Below the pieces are notes generated by a model. It searched no databases. It was not told the DNA's origin and saw nothing but the letters and a program-made list of their open reading frames with translations. 64,000 nt of DNA from Nansenia antarctica (taxonomy: Eukaryota; Chordata; Actinopteri; Argentiniformes; Microstomatidae), in NCBI GenBank assembly GCA_963989245.1, contig OZ022346.1:56714309-56778308 (forward strand), given 5' to 3'. Below are positions 1 through 10,589 of the stretch, piece by piece. Position numbers and translations under genes: made by a program. The number at the start of each line of letters is the position of its first letter. Positions within the stretch are counted from its first letter, which is position 1.

Positions 1-230
1 GCAACTGCACTCTACTGCCATCTACTGCCCTCTACTGCCCCCTACTGCTCTCTACTGCACTCTACTGCCCTCTACTGCTCTCTACTGCCCCCTACTGCCC
101 CCTACTGCTCTCTACTGCTCTCTACTGCCCCCTACTGCTCTCTACTGCCCCCTACTGCTCTCTACTGCCCCCTGCTGTTCTCTACTGCTCTCTACTGCTC
201 TCTACTGCCCCCTACTGCTCTCTACTGCTT
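1..230. repeat. 10-bp minisatellite (CTCTACTGCC), left part
   Basis: Tandem copies of CTCTACTGCC with changes at the last positions (CC/CT/CA/TT). The same array resumes at 2491, so a LINE has split one array. The left edge lies outside the window. Confidence 0.95.
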
Positions 231-619
231 TCAGATTCAGATTCATTTATTTATTCAAGGGACAGTGCATATTAATAAAACAAAAATAAATTGTAAATAC
301 GCCAGAGTTAGCCCGAAAGCTAGTTTTCATCCGCAGTCCCTATGCCATGATGTTGTATACGGCTCCCTGGAGGAAAAAAGTACATTTAAAAGATAAAATA
401 TAGGTAGACCTAGGCACCAAATAGTAGACAGGACAAGCATTTAGCTTAAGGGCATAACATAGGGGGTTAAAAGAGCATACATTAATCATATGCAGTTAAA
501 AGGAGGGTACATATTCGGTAAGCAGACTAAAAGCAAGCACACAGACTGTACAGGTAAGACATGTTAGGCGGTACACAGACAGGCGGTACACATGACATAC
601 AGGTATAGGACAGGACATT

Positions 620-988
620 TCAATGTTGCCAGGTGTGTGTGTTGATCATCCACTGTTTTAGGTGCTTTCTAAATGATTTAAAGGTGCCTAATTCTTTAAG
701 GTGCCCTGGAATCAGGTTCCATTCACGTGCCCCTCTAACTGACCAGGCTAAACTGACGTTTTGCATTTTATTCAAAAATGCCTGACTATCCTCCTCTACA
801 CTTACTCCTGCCAGTAGCTCATTCCAGTTGAGATTTTGGACCACAGTTTTAAAGTTGCCCTGCTCCTTTTTGGGGATTCCATTTGATTCACTGGCTGCGA
901 GGGGTCTAAATCGTGCTTTGCTTAGCTTCCTGGCTACCAGGATCAAGTTATGGTCTAACAGTCCAGTAAGCATGTTGAAGGTCTTCAT
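620..988 (-). pseudogene. LINE linker plus RT C-terminal tail, RT deleted
   Basis: The first half (NMLTGLLDHNLILVARKLSK and NWNELL) matches the linker that follows the endonuclease in CR1/L2 LINEs. The second half (REWNLIP, FKSFRKHLKQW) is the extreme C-terminus that normally follows the RT. The junction lies near nt 765-780. About 1.5 kb of RT-coding sequence must have been lost. Confidence 0.75.
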
Positions 989-1112
989 AATTCTATTGGG
1001 TCTATTGCTAAACGCCAGATCAATCTGGGTGCTGGTGGAACTGGTTATTCGGGTAGGCCCTTGGATAAGCTGGGATAGGTCTAGACCATCTGTGATGCAC
1101 TTGAGGTTTTTC

Positions 1113-1868
1113 CTAGCTGTTTTGATAGCCGTTGATATTCAAGTCACCCATGATAATGACCTTCTTAAAACTACATTCTTTCAGAATGTTCTTGAATCTA
1201 TCGTAGAAATCAACATTTGCTGAGGGTGGTCTGTAAAGGACAATCAGGATGAAGGACATTTGTGGAGATAAGGTTATGTTCACACCAATGCATTCTAGCT
1301 CATGGTGTGGCCAACACATTTCCTCACACTGAATTTTGTCTTTGACATAAATCATGACCCCCCCTCCCTTGGAGCCCACTCTATCCCTTCTAAACTGGAC
1401 ATAGCCAGGTACAGATACAGCAGCTGATGGGGCCTGTTCATGTAACCATGTCTCGCTCAAGCAAAGAAAATCTAAATTAGACTCATTCAAAAGATGTTGT
1501 ACTTGGTCACTTTTTGATTTAATGCTGCATATATTCAAGTGTCCTCCTAACAACCCCTTTGGTTTTACCTTGGGGTCCCAAACTACCTTAGCATTATTGA
1601 CCGTTTGGAAAATACTCCAGTTCCGTGTTTTCGCGATAGCCGGGTTGATCAACTTCCTGGTTGATTTGTTTACATCCCTTACAGCTACACATGTTTTGTT
1701 GCCTGAACAGACATTTAGAGTAGGTTTGGGTTCGGCGCTATATTTTAGAGTTCCATTGTCATTGTTACTTGCCGAGGCTGGATAGTTCGTTTGCAAGTCC
1801 GTGTTCGCAGCATTCGTCATCAGTGGCCGTCCGTCCTCTGTGCACCTTCCGGGCGCACACCGCAACAC
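1113..1868 (-). pseudogene. LINE APE-type endonuclease (broken)
   Basis: Translation shows APE endonuclease blocks of CR1/L2 LINEs: LNICSIKSKSDQV, FLCLSETWL (catalytic Glu), GGGVMIYVKD, VLYRPPS and IIMGDLNI (Asp/Asn pair). The frame stops after GDLNINGYQNS. The end of the endonuclease continues in another frame towards 790 (TRITSST...DLAFSNRP), so there is a frameshift near 1120-1140. It is in the same frame as the N-terminal region upstream, separated by one TGA. No intact protein is possible. Confidence 0.8.
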
Positions 1869-1937
1869 CGTCAGGTCCCCTGCAAGCCGTCGCTCGCCCG
1901 ACTCCTCCGTTGACAGCTCCGGTACGGGGACCGCCAG

Positions 1938-2489
1938 TCATGGTTCATCGGGTTGGATAGCCTCGGGGAATTCCACAGCATTCGGATGGGGAAAACGACG
2001 AGTCAAGTTAGTTTGCTCATGGTCAAATGTTGCAGGAATACTGACAGAGGTTCGTACCTGAGGGAAAACGTTGTTGCTCCTGGACATAATGTTAGTCCCA
2101 TGAAACGCCGTTCCATCTCCAGTCGTAGGTGAGTGACACTGTCCATTGTTATCCGGGCCGGGACATGGGTGAATGTCTCCGGAAAGTAGCAAGCAGATTA
2201 CTGCGACCAGCATATCGGCTCGCTGGAGCTTCGATCCCGTACGTTTGTTTGTTCTACCGTAAATGCTTGGATAAATGAAGGATATGAGGATAGCTTGGCG
2301 CCCGTATCCAAAATGTTTGTTAGTGTAGCAAGCTTGTTGGCAAAGAGGATCAGTCACATAGCTCAGAGTAGCGTTTTTGTATAAAGGAGGACGGTATAGA
2401 TCATCTCCTGAGTTTACTAGAGACGCCAGTAGCATAAAAACTTGGAGCCCTAGGAGAGCTGTGACCGCACCTCTGCCACCTGCCGCCAT
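1938..2489 (-). pseudogene. LINE N-terminal region with 2A-like motif
   Basis: An open frame of 183 codons starting at the ATG at 2489. It begins with a hydrophobic stretch (about residues 8-26). A second hydrophobic stretch ends in LLLSGDIHPCPGP (nt about 2153-2191), which resembles the 2A-like GD(V/I)ExNPGP motifs known from some CR1/L2-type LINEs, but the key Asn is Cys and the Glu is His. The frame ends at TGA 1938-1940. The same frame is open again beyond this stop and leads into the endonuclease, so the stop may be a decayed CGA codon. Confidence 0.7.
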
Positions 2490-2490
2490 G

Positions 2491-3403
2491 TCCCTCCCTA
2501 CTGCCCCCTACTGCCCTCTACTGCCCTCTACTGCTCTCTACTGCACTCTACTGCACTCTACTGCCCTCTACTGCCCTCTACTGCTCTCTACTGCTCTCTA
2601 CTGCCCCCTGCTGTTCTCTACTGCCCTCTACTGCTCTCTACTGCCCCCTGCTGTCCTCTACTGCTCTCTACTGCCCCCTACTGCTCTCTACTGCCCCCTA
2701 CTGCTCTCTACTGTCCTCTACTGCGCTTTACTGTCCTCTACTGTCCTCTACTGCTCTCTACTGCCCTCTACTGCCCTCTACTGCCCTCTACTGCTCTCTA
2801 CTGCCCCCTGCTGTCCTCTACTGCTCTCTACTGCACTCTACTGCCCTCTACTGCTCTCTACTGCTCTCTACTGCCCTCTACTGCTCTCTACTGCTCTCTA
2901 CTGCCCTCTACTGCTCTCTACTGCTCTCTACTGCACTCTACTGCTCTCTACTGCTCTCTACTGCTCTCTCCTCTCCTCTACTGCTCTCTCCTCTCCTCTA
3001 CTGCTCTCTACTGCCCCCTACTGCTCTCTACTGCTCTCTACCGCTCTCTACTGCCCTCTACCGCTATCTACTGCTCTCTACTGCTCTCTACTGCTCTCTA
3101 CTGCCCTCTACTGCTCTCTACTGCTCTCTACTGCCCTCTACTGCCCTCTACTGCCCTCTACTGCTCTCTACTGCTCTCTACTGCTCTCTACTGCCCTCTA
3201 CTGCCCTCTACTGCCCTCTACTGCTCTCTACTGCCTTCTACTGCCCTCTACTGCCCTCTACTGCTCTCTACTGCCCTCTACTGCTCTCTACTGCCCTCTA
3301 CTGCCCTCTACTGCCCTCTACTGCTCTATACTGCCCTCTACTGCTCTCTACTGCTCTCTACTGCCGTCTACTGCCCTCTACTGCCCTCTGCTGCTCTCTA
3401 CTG
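2491..3403. repeat. 10-bp minisatellite (CTCTACTGCC), right part
   Basis: About 90 copies of the same 10-mer as at 1-230. Ten bases times three gives a 30-base coding period, so the plus strand has no stops and reads as a 10-residue repeat. I regard that reading frame as an artefact. Confidence 0.97.
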
Positions 3404-3429
3404 TCACACAATTATTCAGAGCTTTGAAC

Positions 3430-3934
3430 GAGATTATTAACACCCGAACAGCCATGGGTGGGGTCATTAACACTAGAACAGCCACGGGTAGGGTCATTAA
3501 CACCAGAACAGCCATGGGTTGGGTCATTAACACTAGAACAGCCATGGGTGGGGTCATTAACACTAGAACAGCCATGGGTTGGGTCATTAACACTAGAACA
3601 GCCATGGGTGGGGTCATTAACACTAGAACAGCCATGGGTGGGGTCATTAACACTAGAACAGCCATGGGTTGGGTCATTAACACTAGAACAGCCATGGGTG
3701 GGGTCATTAACACTAGAACAGCCATGGGTGGGGTCATTAACACTAGAACAGCCATGGGTTGGGTCATTAACACTAGAACAGCCATGGGTGGGGTCATTAA
3801 CACTAGAACAGCCATGGGTTGGGTCATTAACACTAGAACAGCCATGGGTGGGGTCATTAACACTAGAACAGCCATGGGTGGGGTCATTAACACTAGAACA
3901 GCCATGGGTGGGGTCATTAAAACTAGAACGGTCA
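3430..3934. repeat. 30-bp minisatellite
   Basis: About 16 copies of a 30-bp unit containing GGTCATTAACACTAGAACA. Units alternate GGGTGGGG and GGGTTGGG, so there is a weak higher-order pattern. The period is a multiple of three and both strands are open. Confidence 0.96.
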
Positions 3935-4426
3935 TTTGACCTAGTGAGTAAAAATAAATTCTACCTTTGAAGTCGATCAAATTTCAGGACCCTCCTTTCA
4001 TGACTTTTCCGAGATAAGTGCGTTCTACCACCCACAGTGTTTCCTCCAGGAATTTTTACATTAGTGGCGGAGAGCCCTGTCCGCGCGCATAGCGTGCAAG
4101 ATTTTTTTCCGCGTGCACGCGCATGAAACGCGCACGCGTGCTCAAAACAACGACCTAATTTCAAACAAAACTAGAGGGAGGATGGCAAAAAAAAAAAAAG
4201 AAAGCTAAAAAAATCTTCCCAGAACCTGATTTGCACGACCAGCTGTCGCTGTAGGACACGTTCGATTGCAAAATTCATTTATCCTTTATGTTCCCAGTTG
4301 AGGGCGTGTAGCTGTCGTTAGTTGGCCTGCTTTTATTTAGTTATGCGTACGTTTGAGTTAGTCATCTCTAGGTTTGTTGTTTGATATTAGCCTATACTTT
4401 CTCTTATCTGCATTTTGAGCAACTGT

Positions 4427-4625
4427 ACAAGACCCAACAACACAACTCTGATACAGGACTAATGTTACCTAGCTGCTATAGCTAACCCAACCCTGCTACA
4501 AGACCCAACAACACAACTCTGATACAGGACTAATGTTACCTAGCTGCTATAGCTAACCCAACCCTGCTACAAGACCCAACAACACAACTCTGATACAGGA
4601 CTAATGTTACCTAGCTGCTATAGAC
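4427..4625. repeat. 71-bp tandem repeat, 2.8 copies
   Basis: The phrase ACAAGACCCAACAACAC starts at 4427, 4498 and 4569, giving an exact 71-bp period. The third copy is cut short after CTATAG. Confidence 0.95.
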
Positions 4626-4849
4626 CCATTTGTACTAAACAACTACAACGTTGTATTGGACAATTTTTTTCTCTAACTAATCCACAGACAGCAGTCTTAT
4701 TAACGGGCCCCTGTGGTGCCAGGTGTGGAGGCGACCCAGCACAGTGGGGATATACACTATCAAGCCAAGCTCTACTGTCAATATTTGTGTGTGTGTGTGT
4801 GTTTTACTTTGAACGCAATTTCAATTGCAATGTCCCAAGTATTACCTAC

Positions 4850-5255
4850 ATCTCCTCTGTGGAAAACTCTAATCCCGACGCAGCAGTTATTGTGCTCGGC
4901 GATTTTAATCACACCAACCTGCACACCGAACTTCCCAATTACAAACAACAGGTGTCATGCCCCAGCAGAGGAGCTAACATACTAGACCACTGCTACGTTA
5001 CAATCAACGAGGCTTACCGTTCGTTCCCGAGGGCACCGCTGGGAAGGTCCGACCATGCCATGCTGCTCCTCGTCCCGATAGACAGAAACTTAAATCCTGC
5101 AATACGACACCCAAACCCGTTAAGTCCTGGACTGCAACTGCCACTGATACTCTGAGAGGCTGTTTCGAGTGCACAAATTGGGACATATTTGGTGCAGGTG
5201 CGAACAGCCTCGATGAACTCGCCCGCCATAAACGTTGTTAGCTGATCCACCACCT
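4850..5255 (+). pseudogene. LINE endonuclease fragment
   Basis: The translation contains VIVLGDFNHTNL, RGANILDHCYV and LGRSDHAMLLLVP. These are the last three APE endonuclease blocks, ending in the SDH catalytic His, of a fish LINE. A frameshift near 5100 is followed by a linker-like segment (VKSWTATATDTLRGCFECTNWDIF). No RT follows. This is a 5'/internal scrap inside the larger TIR element. Confidence 0.75.
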
Positions 5256-5629
5256 AGCTCCTTTGCTCCTGCCAGCCATGCAGTTTCGGATCGCTCATAG
5301 CCACTGCTAGCTTCAGCAATGTTTGAAGTGTCTGGGACATCTTTTTTCTTGAAAAATCCATCCATCTGTCGCTGTTTTCGTTTAATTTTTCGAAGTTATT
5401 TAACGTTATATCTTATTTGTGCACCTAGTTAGCTAGATCAGCTTTTTGTAATTTAGATGGTTCACATTTAGACCAATCAGGAGTAGCCCTTGTGTCACGT
5501 CGTCAACTGAATGTTTAATGTCATTCATCTGATTTTGGATCAGCGGTTAGAGAGAGATTGGCGTGGATTTAGGTGCACTTTTAGTCAACATCCATTATAG
5601 CGCTGATCTGGGATCAGATATATTTTAAT

Positions 5630-6472
5630 TAGGGATGCACCGAACATTCGGCCACCGAATGTATTCGGCCGAATATCGCAAAATAAAGCACATTCGGTAG
5701 TCGGCCGAATGTGTGAAAACACAGAATGTTTACCACCGAATAGTGGGCGTGTTTTGATGATACTTGCCAGGTCATTCTTAGGGAAGAACTGACGATGAGT
5801 GAGTAGAAGTCCAGGGTAGATGTAGACAGAGGGTTGATTGGGAGTGGAGACAGGTGTGCAGGTTTGGCTGAAGATCTAATTAGCGGGGACAAGCCTCAGC
5901 TGCGGCGGAGAGCACGCTGTGCTCGAGCTGTGGGGGCGGGGGAGGGTGTGTGAAGGCCCAGCCGTAACACTATGTCATTGAACCATACGGACATCAATAC
6001 TTAAGCCACAACATACAGAATTATCAAAATCCTGTAGCATCTCTTTAAAGAGAGTTCACCTAATTAGTTAACTTGCAATCTTCCAAAGTATTTTGTAATA
6101 ATATTATCATGGCACATCATTCTTGTTAACACAAGTCATGAATAAAGCTTCGGCCTACATTGATGAAAGATTTTCTTTCAGCAGCTATTCAGGGAAAACA
6201 AAAACATTTAATTTGACTGATTTATTTTATTTATTGTGCTTTGTTGGTATAGATTGATGTCTGCTGGAATGTTCAATAAAAGTAAATTTTTTTCAATCTC
6301 AATTTCTTTCTTTGAGAAGCATGAATAAAAAGCAAAATGTATTTAGTTTATGCAATGATAAAATTAAAAACTGCCGATACACATTCGGTATTCGGTATTC
6401 GGTATTCGGCCAAGTGTTTCCTTAAATTCGGCTTCGGCCTCGGCCAAGAATTTTCATTTCGGTGCATCCCTA
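5630..6472. mobile_element. hAT-type MITE (TAGGGATGCACCGAA ends), 8-bp TSD
   Basis: The left end TAGGGATGCACCGAA is mirrored by TTCGGTGCATCCCTA at the right end. ATTTTAAT flanks both sides (5622-5629, 6473-6480), a perfect 8-bp TSD, the hallmark of hAT insertion. Near both ends there are runs of CATTCGG/GGCCGAAT. There is no transposase ORF, so it was moved by a hAT enzyme elsewhere. Confidence 0.93.
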
Positions 6473-6618
6473 ATTTTAATCAGCTAAAATGTTCAGAGGT
6501 GGATTTTTTTTTGGGGGGGGGGGAGAAATCGTGCACTTAGTGGACTGAATCAATTAGTGGCGGAGGAAATTCATTCGTGGCGGCCCGCCACCAATAAATG
6601 CATATAGAGGAAACACTG

Positions 6619-7084
6619 ACCCAGTATCCTGACATGTTCTAAATCTACCTTGTATAAAGCTATTTCTATAACAGGTTTTACCCCAGTTACATACGCAGTA
6701 GTGATAGGATATTATATGTCTACGTACAGACAGTTATGAATGATAAACTGTACAGTAGGTCTCGCTATAGCTATCGCAGCAAAGTACTTGCAGTAGCCTA
6801 CATTTGATTATGTCTGTAATCCTCAAGGGATTTTCATGGAACAACATGGAACAAATACAATTTTATTTATGATACAGTATATAATGTGTATAAAGTGTAT
6901 TTATGATACAGTATATCATGTATATACATTTTCAAGTATTAGCATATTTATTATTATTTATTTTTTATAATGATAATCAACCTCTTCTGCATCATCCGTG
7001 CAGCCACTCCCCGTGATAATCTGACCGTAATCCTGTATGGTGGTACGATGCTTGTAGGAGGTGCAGAGGTTTATCTCTCTGAGA
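6619..7084. other. no gene seen
   Basis: AT-rich unique-looking sequence; GATACAGTATAT... repeats loosely twice at 6870-6925. I see no coding or RNA signal. Confidence 0.5.
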
Positions 7085-7262
7085 GACATACTTAGATAGA
7101 GAACACTTTAATTCATGTATTTGTATTTATTGCCTATTATCTTGTTAAATGTTGATATTTAATTTCTATATACATTTTTTTCTTAATATCCTAATGCTGT
7201 ATGTAAAGCACTTTGAATTGCCCTTGTTGTATAAAATGTGCTATACAAATAAACTTGCCTAT
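7085..7262 (+). mobile_element. LINE 3' tail
   Basis: TGTAAAGCACTTTGAATTGC, then ...GCTATACAAATAAACTTGCCT, is the 3' end of the LINE family that is nearly complete at 10536-16080. It ends about 30 bp before the splice acceptor of the zinc-finger exon, so it lies in that gene's last intron. Confidence 0.85.
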
Positions 7263-7292
7263 GTAACCCTGTATATGTTCCTATTCTTACAG

Positions 7293-8938
7293 ACCAGCAG
7301 AGCTCCAACCCAGGTTCAGACAGCGAGCCCAGCTCCACCACACCAGGAAACCATCAACAACACAGGAGCTCGAGGCGGAAGAATCACCTTAAAACACACC
7401 CACAGACTTACACCGGAGAGAAGACCTACCGCTGCCCAACTCTGTGCCCACAGAGTTTTAGTGAAGCAGGAGCCCTGAAGAAGCATCAGAGAATACACAC
7501 CGGAGAGAAACCATACCACTGCTCCCAGTGTGGGAAGAGTTTCAATCGAGCAGGACAACTAACGATTCATCAGAGATTACACACCGGAGAGAAACCATAC
7601 CACTGCTCCCAATGTGATAAGAGTTTCAGTACAGGAGGACACCTGAAGACTCATCAGAGAACACACACCGGAGAGAAACCATACCACTGCTCCCAGTGTG
7701 GGAAGAGTTTCAATCGAGCAGGACATCTAACGATTCATCAGAGAATACACACCGGAGAGAAACCATACCACTGCTCCCAATGTGATAAGAGTTTCAGTAC
7801 AGGAGGAAGCCTGGAGACTCATCAGAGAACACACACCGGAGAGAAACCATACCACTGCTCCCAATGTGGGAAGAGTTTCAATCAAGCAGGACAACTAACG
7901 ATTCATCAGAGAATACACACCGGAGAGAAACCATACCACTGCTCCCAATGTGATAAGAGTTTCAGTACAGGAGGACACCTGGAGACTCATCAGAGAACAC
8001 ACACCGGAGAGAAACCATACCACTGCTCCCAATGTGGGAAGAGTTTCAATCAAGCAGGAGACCTGAAGAAGCATCAGAGAATACACACCGGAGAGAAACC
8101 ATACCACTGCTCCCAATGTGATAAGAGTTTCAGTACAGGAGGAAGCCTGGAGACGCATCAGAGAACACACACCGGAGAGAAACCATACCACTGCTCCCAG
8201 TGTGGGAAGAGTTTTAGTGAAGGAGGAAGCCTGAAGATTCATCAGAGAACACACACCGGAGAGAAACCATACCACTGCTCCCAGTGTGGGAAGAGTTTCA
8301 GTACAGGAGGAAACCTGAAGATTCATCAGAGAATACACACCGGAGAGAAACCATACCACTGCTCCCAATGTGATAAGAGTTTCAGTACAGGAGGAAGCCT
8401 GGAGACGCATCAGAGAACACACACCGGAGAGAAACCATACCACTGCTCCCAGTGTGGGAAGAGTTTCAATCAAGCAGGACAACTAACGATTCATCAGAGA
8501 ATACACACAGGAGAGAAACCATACCACTGCTCCCAGTGTGGGAAGAGTTTCAATCAAGCAGGACAACTAACGATTCATCAGAGAATACACACAGGAGAGA
8601 AACCATACCACTGCTCCCAGTGTGGGAAGAGTTTTAGTGAAGGAGGAAGCCTGAAGATTCATCAGAGAACACACACCGGAGAGAAACCATACCACTGCTC
8701 CCAGTGTGGGAAGAGTTTCAGTACAGGAGGAAACCTGAAGATTCATCAGAGAATACACACCGGAGAGAAACCATACCACTGCTCCCAATGTGATAAGAGT
8801 TTCAGTACAGGAGGAAGCCTGGAGACGCATCAGAGAACACACACCGGAGAGAAACCATACCACTGCTCCCAGTGTGGGAAGAGTTTTAGTGAAGGAGGAA
8901 GCCTGAAGATGCATCAGAGAATACACACAGGAGAGTAA
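7293..8938 (+). CDS. C2H2 zinc-finger protein, terminal exon (18 fingers)
   Basis: After a good acceptor (CTATTCTTACAG) a frame runs 548 codons to TAA. It begins DQQSSNPGSDSEPSSTTPG, a leader I associate with fish polydactyl zinc-finger genes. Finger 1 is slightly aberrant (CPTLC, with the TGEKTY linker). Then come 17 near-identical 84-bp fingers with TGEKPYHCSQC(G/D)KSF...H-x3-H. The start codon must lie in an upstream exon, because the first in-frame Met is in the last finger; a start-codon search therefore misses this gene. Finger variants recur in blocks (fingers 9-12 and 14-17 are similar), a sign of recent internal duplication. It is probably a nuclear DNA-binding protein. The upstream exons are not recognisable here. 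Confidence 0.9.
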
Positions 8939-9706
8939 CCATACCACTGCTCTGGAAACGATCGTAGCTCTACGTCGGGTATTACCTACTGGTTATGCGA
9001 AGTTATTAGAGGCATGTGAGCCGCACTGCCTATACTGTAATTCATGCGAAGTGAATGTGGCTCGTAATAAAATTAACGATGTTGTTATCAGCCGAGAAAA
9101 TGAGTTAAGAAATGATTTTCTTTTACAACTTGAGTATAAGCATTTGCCTGGTTAGTAATCAAACGTTAAATCACCCTTCTCTGCCCTCTCCCGCTTCCAG
9201 ACGAACGCCTTCCCTATATTTTAGCACTTGGCTTAATTCAGCCACTTTTCTTTGAGCCGCTATTCACCTGAGTTCAATTTAAAGTATATTTGGTATTTAT
9301 AGAAGGAAGCACGTACGCAATGTTAAACAAGCACAGCTCGTTTTATAAATAATGCTTACGTCCGTTTAGAAAAATGTGCTCACGTGAAAGTCAAAGATGA
9401 CGTTCAAGTACCTTTTTATAAATGAGGCCCCAGGGGTGGCCAACCAGTTGGAGACTAAGAGCCCCAAAGAATTGTTGGGGTACCAGAAAGAGCCACATCA
9501 TACATGCAGGCCCACAAAAGCTCTCACTCACACACACGCAATACATTTCCAATAGGCTATGAGACCAGTGGTGTCATTTCAGCAAAAGCCAAGGTATGGC
9601 AAGGTACAGAATAGGGGGGGTTGAGGGGGGGTTTCAAATCAGTTGTGCAATAGTCTATTTTGGTGAGTTGTTTCTATACAATTGACTTATATTACATTAA
9701 GGTAAT
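8939..9706. other. 3' flank of zinc-finger exon; possible hAT end
   Basis: No coding region. Around 9433-9500 the sequence CAGGGGTGGCCAACC...AAGAGCCACAT resembles the terminus of hAT elements, but no partner end was found. A G-rich run is at 9614-9632. Confidence 0.35.
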
Positions 9707-9842
9707 TGTAGAATCAGCTTGTCAGTAAAACGATGGAATGGATCAATCTATTGAGCATTGTGATCTTAAATACGTTGTGTCATCTCAGGATAGATTAGGT
9801 GCGCAGCATACACGATTTGACAACTTTCAACACGGGTCGGAA
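9707..9842 (-). mobile_element. ERV LTR fragment (R-U5 part)
   Basis: Starting TGTAGAATCAGCTTGTC, it matches 18881-19024, which is the U5/R part of an ERV LTR on the minus strand. Homology stops after CACGGGTCGGAA, and there is no primer site next to it. Confidence 0.75.
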
Positions 9843-10535
9843 ACAAGTTACAGAATTTTAAAGATCAATGTTATAGAGAATAATAAAACTTATATGAAGA
9901 ACATACATCTCATATTGTCCTGGCTGAAAACTAACAGTGAGAGAAGTTTTTCCAGCCAGGCCCAGTATATCAGCTCCGGCAAGGCACTCCAAGGTCGGTG
10001 CCCCTAGGAGTCAGATAAGCTTAGCAAAACATGACAGTCACCAGTTCTGATCCTGTACTGACACATAGAGTATATTAGGAAGAAATACACCTAACATTTT
10101 AACCATCCTTACACTTATAAGAAAATCAGCCATAAATCATGCGGGAGAAAAGTCCCCCCTCGGTTCCTCCGCTAGTCAGGGTCCGGTTGATTGAGTACCG
10201 ACCCCCTCCCTGGAACTCTAACGGTCATTCATGGTCAAGGATGTAGAAACACAGGTGGTGTTCAAATCTCTACAGAGACCTCCCTGTCTCGTTATCGCCA
10301 AATGCACCGGCTAGTTTCTCACCTCCTTGACCATCAGTTCGACCCCTACATTACGACTAATTTAAACAAAACCTTACTGTTCTGTTCCCTTAATTGACCC
10401 TCCTCGAGAGTAGAATAGATCTCTCCTGCTAGATGATAGTTACTCCAATAACACTACCAAATGCTTTCTGCTTCTGAGTAGATTAGACGTGTTTCTCCCT
10501 CGCTCCTCTCATACCACTGCTTTCCTGCTTTTTTC
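9843..10535. other. unassigned; possibly LINE 5' UTR
   Basis: No ORF of note and no repeat that I recognise. The part nearest 10535 probably includes the 5' UTR of the following LINE, but I cannot place its 5' end. Confidence 0.35.
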
Positions 10536-10589
10536 TTGCTTCTTTTTTATAGTTTTAACATTTTTTTTAATATAGCTGTTATTCCTACC

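Larger units (their letters stand above)
231..2490 (-). mobile_element. CR1/L2-like LINE, RT core deleted, inserted in minisatellite
   Basis: Read on the minus strand, the element starts with an ATG at 2489 right next to the minisatellite. It carries an N-terminal region (1938-2489), an APE endonuclease (1113-1868, continuing in another frame to about 790), then jumps to an RT C-terminal tail (ending 620) and a 3' UTR. It ends in a short TGAATC repeat at 231-245, as LINEs of this group do. The palm domain with the FADD/YADD motif is missing, so this is an internally deleted dead copy. Both ends abut copies of the same 10-bp repeat. I could not define a target-site duplication because the target is itself repetitive. 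Confidence 0.85.
4035..6618. mobile_element. TIR DNA transposon (CAGTGTTTCCTC ends), non-autonomous, nested
   Basis: CAGTGTTTCCTC at 4035 and its reverse complement GAGGAAACACTG ending at 6618 form matched termini. They are flanked by ACCCA on both sides (4030-4034 and 6619-6623), a 5-bp apparent TSD. CAGTG ends suit hAT elements. Most hAT TSDs are 8 bp, although a lineage with 5 bp is described. No transposase is visible. The interior holds a 71-bp tandem repeat, a LINE fragment and a complete MITE. Another right end of the same family is at about 23425-23473. Confidence 0.7.

Noticed and set aside
2377..3939. Long plus-strand reading frame of 520 codons
   Set aside because: It is made of antisense LINE plus two minisatellites whose periods are multiples of three. 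No protein-like composition.
7895..8947. Minus-strand frames with repeated TLGAVVWFLSGV
   Set aside because: Antisense of the zinc-finger array; the plus strand clearly encodes C2H2 fingers.
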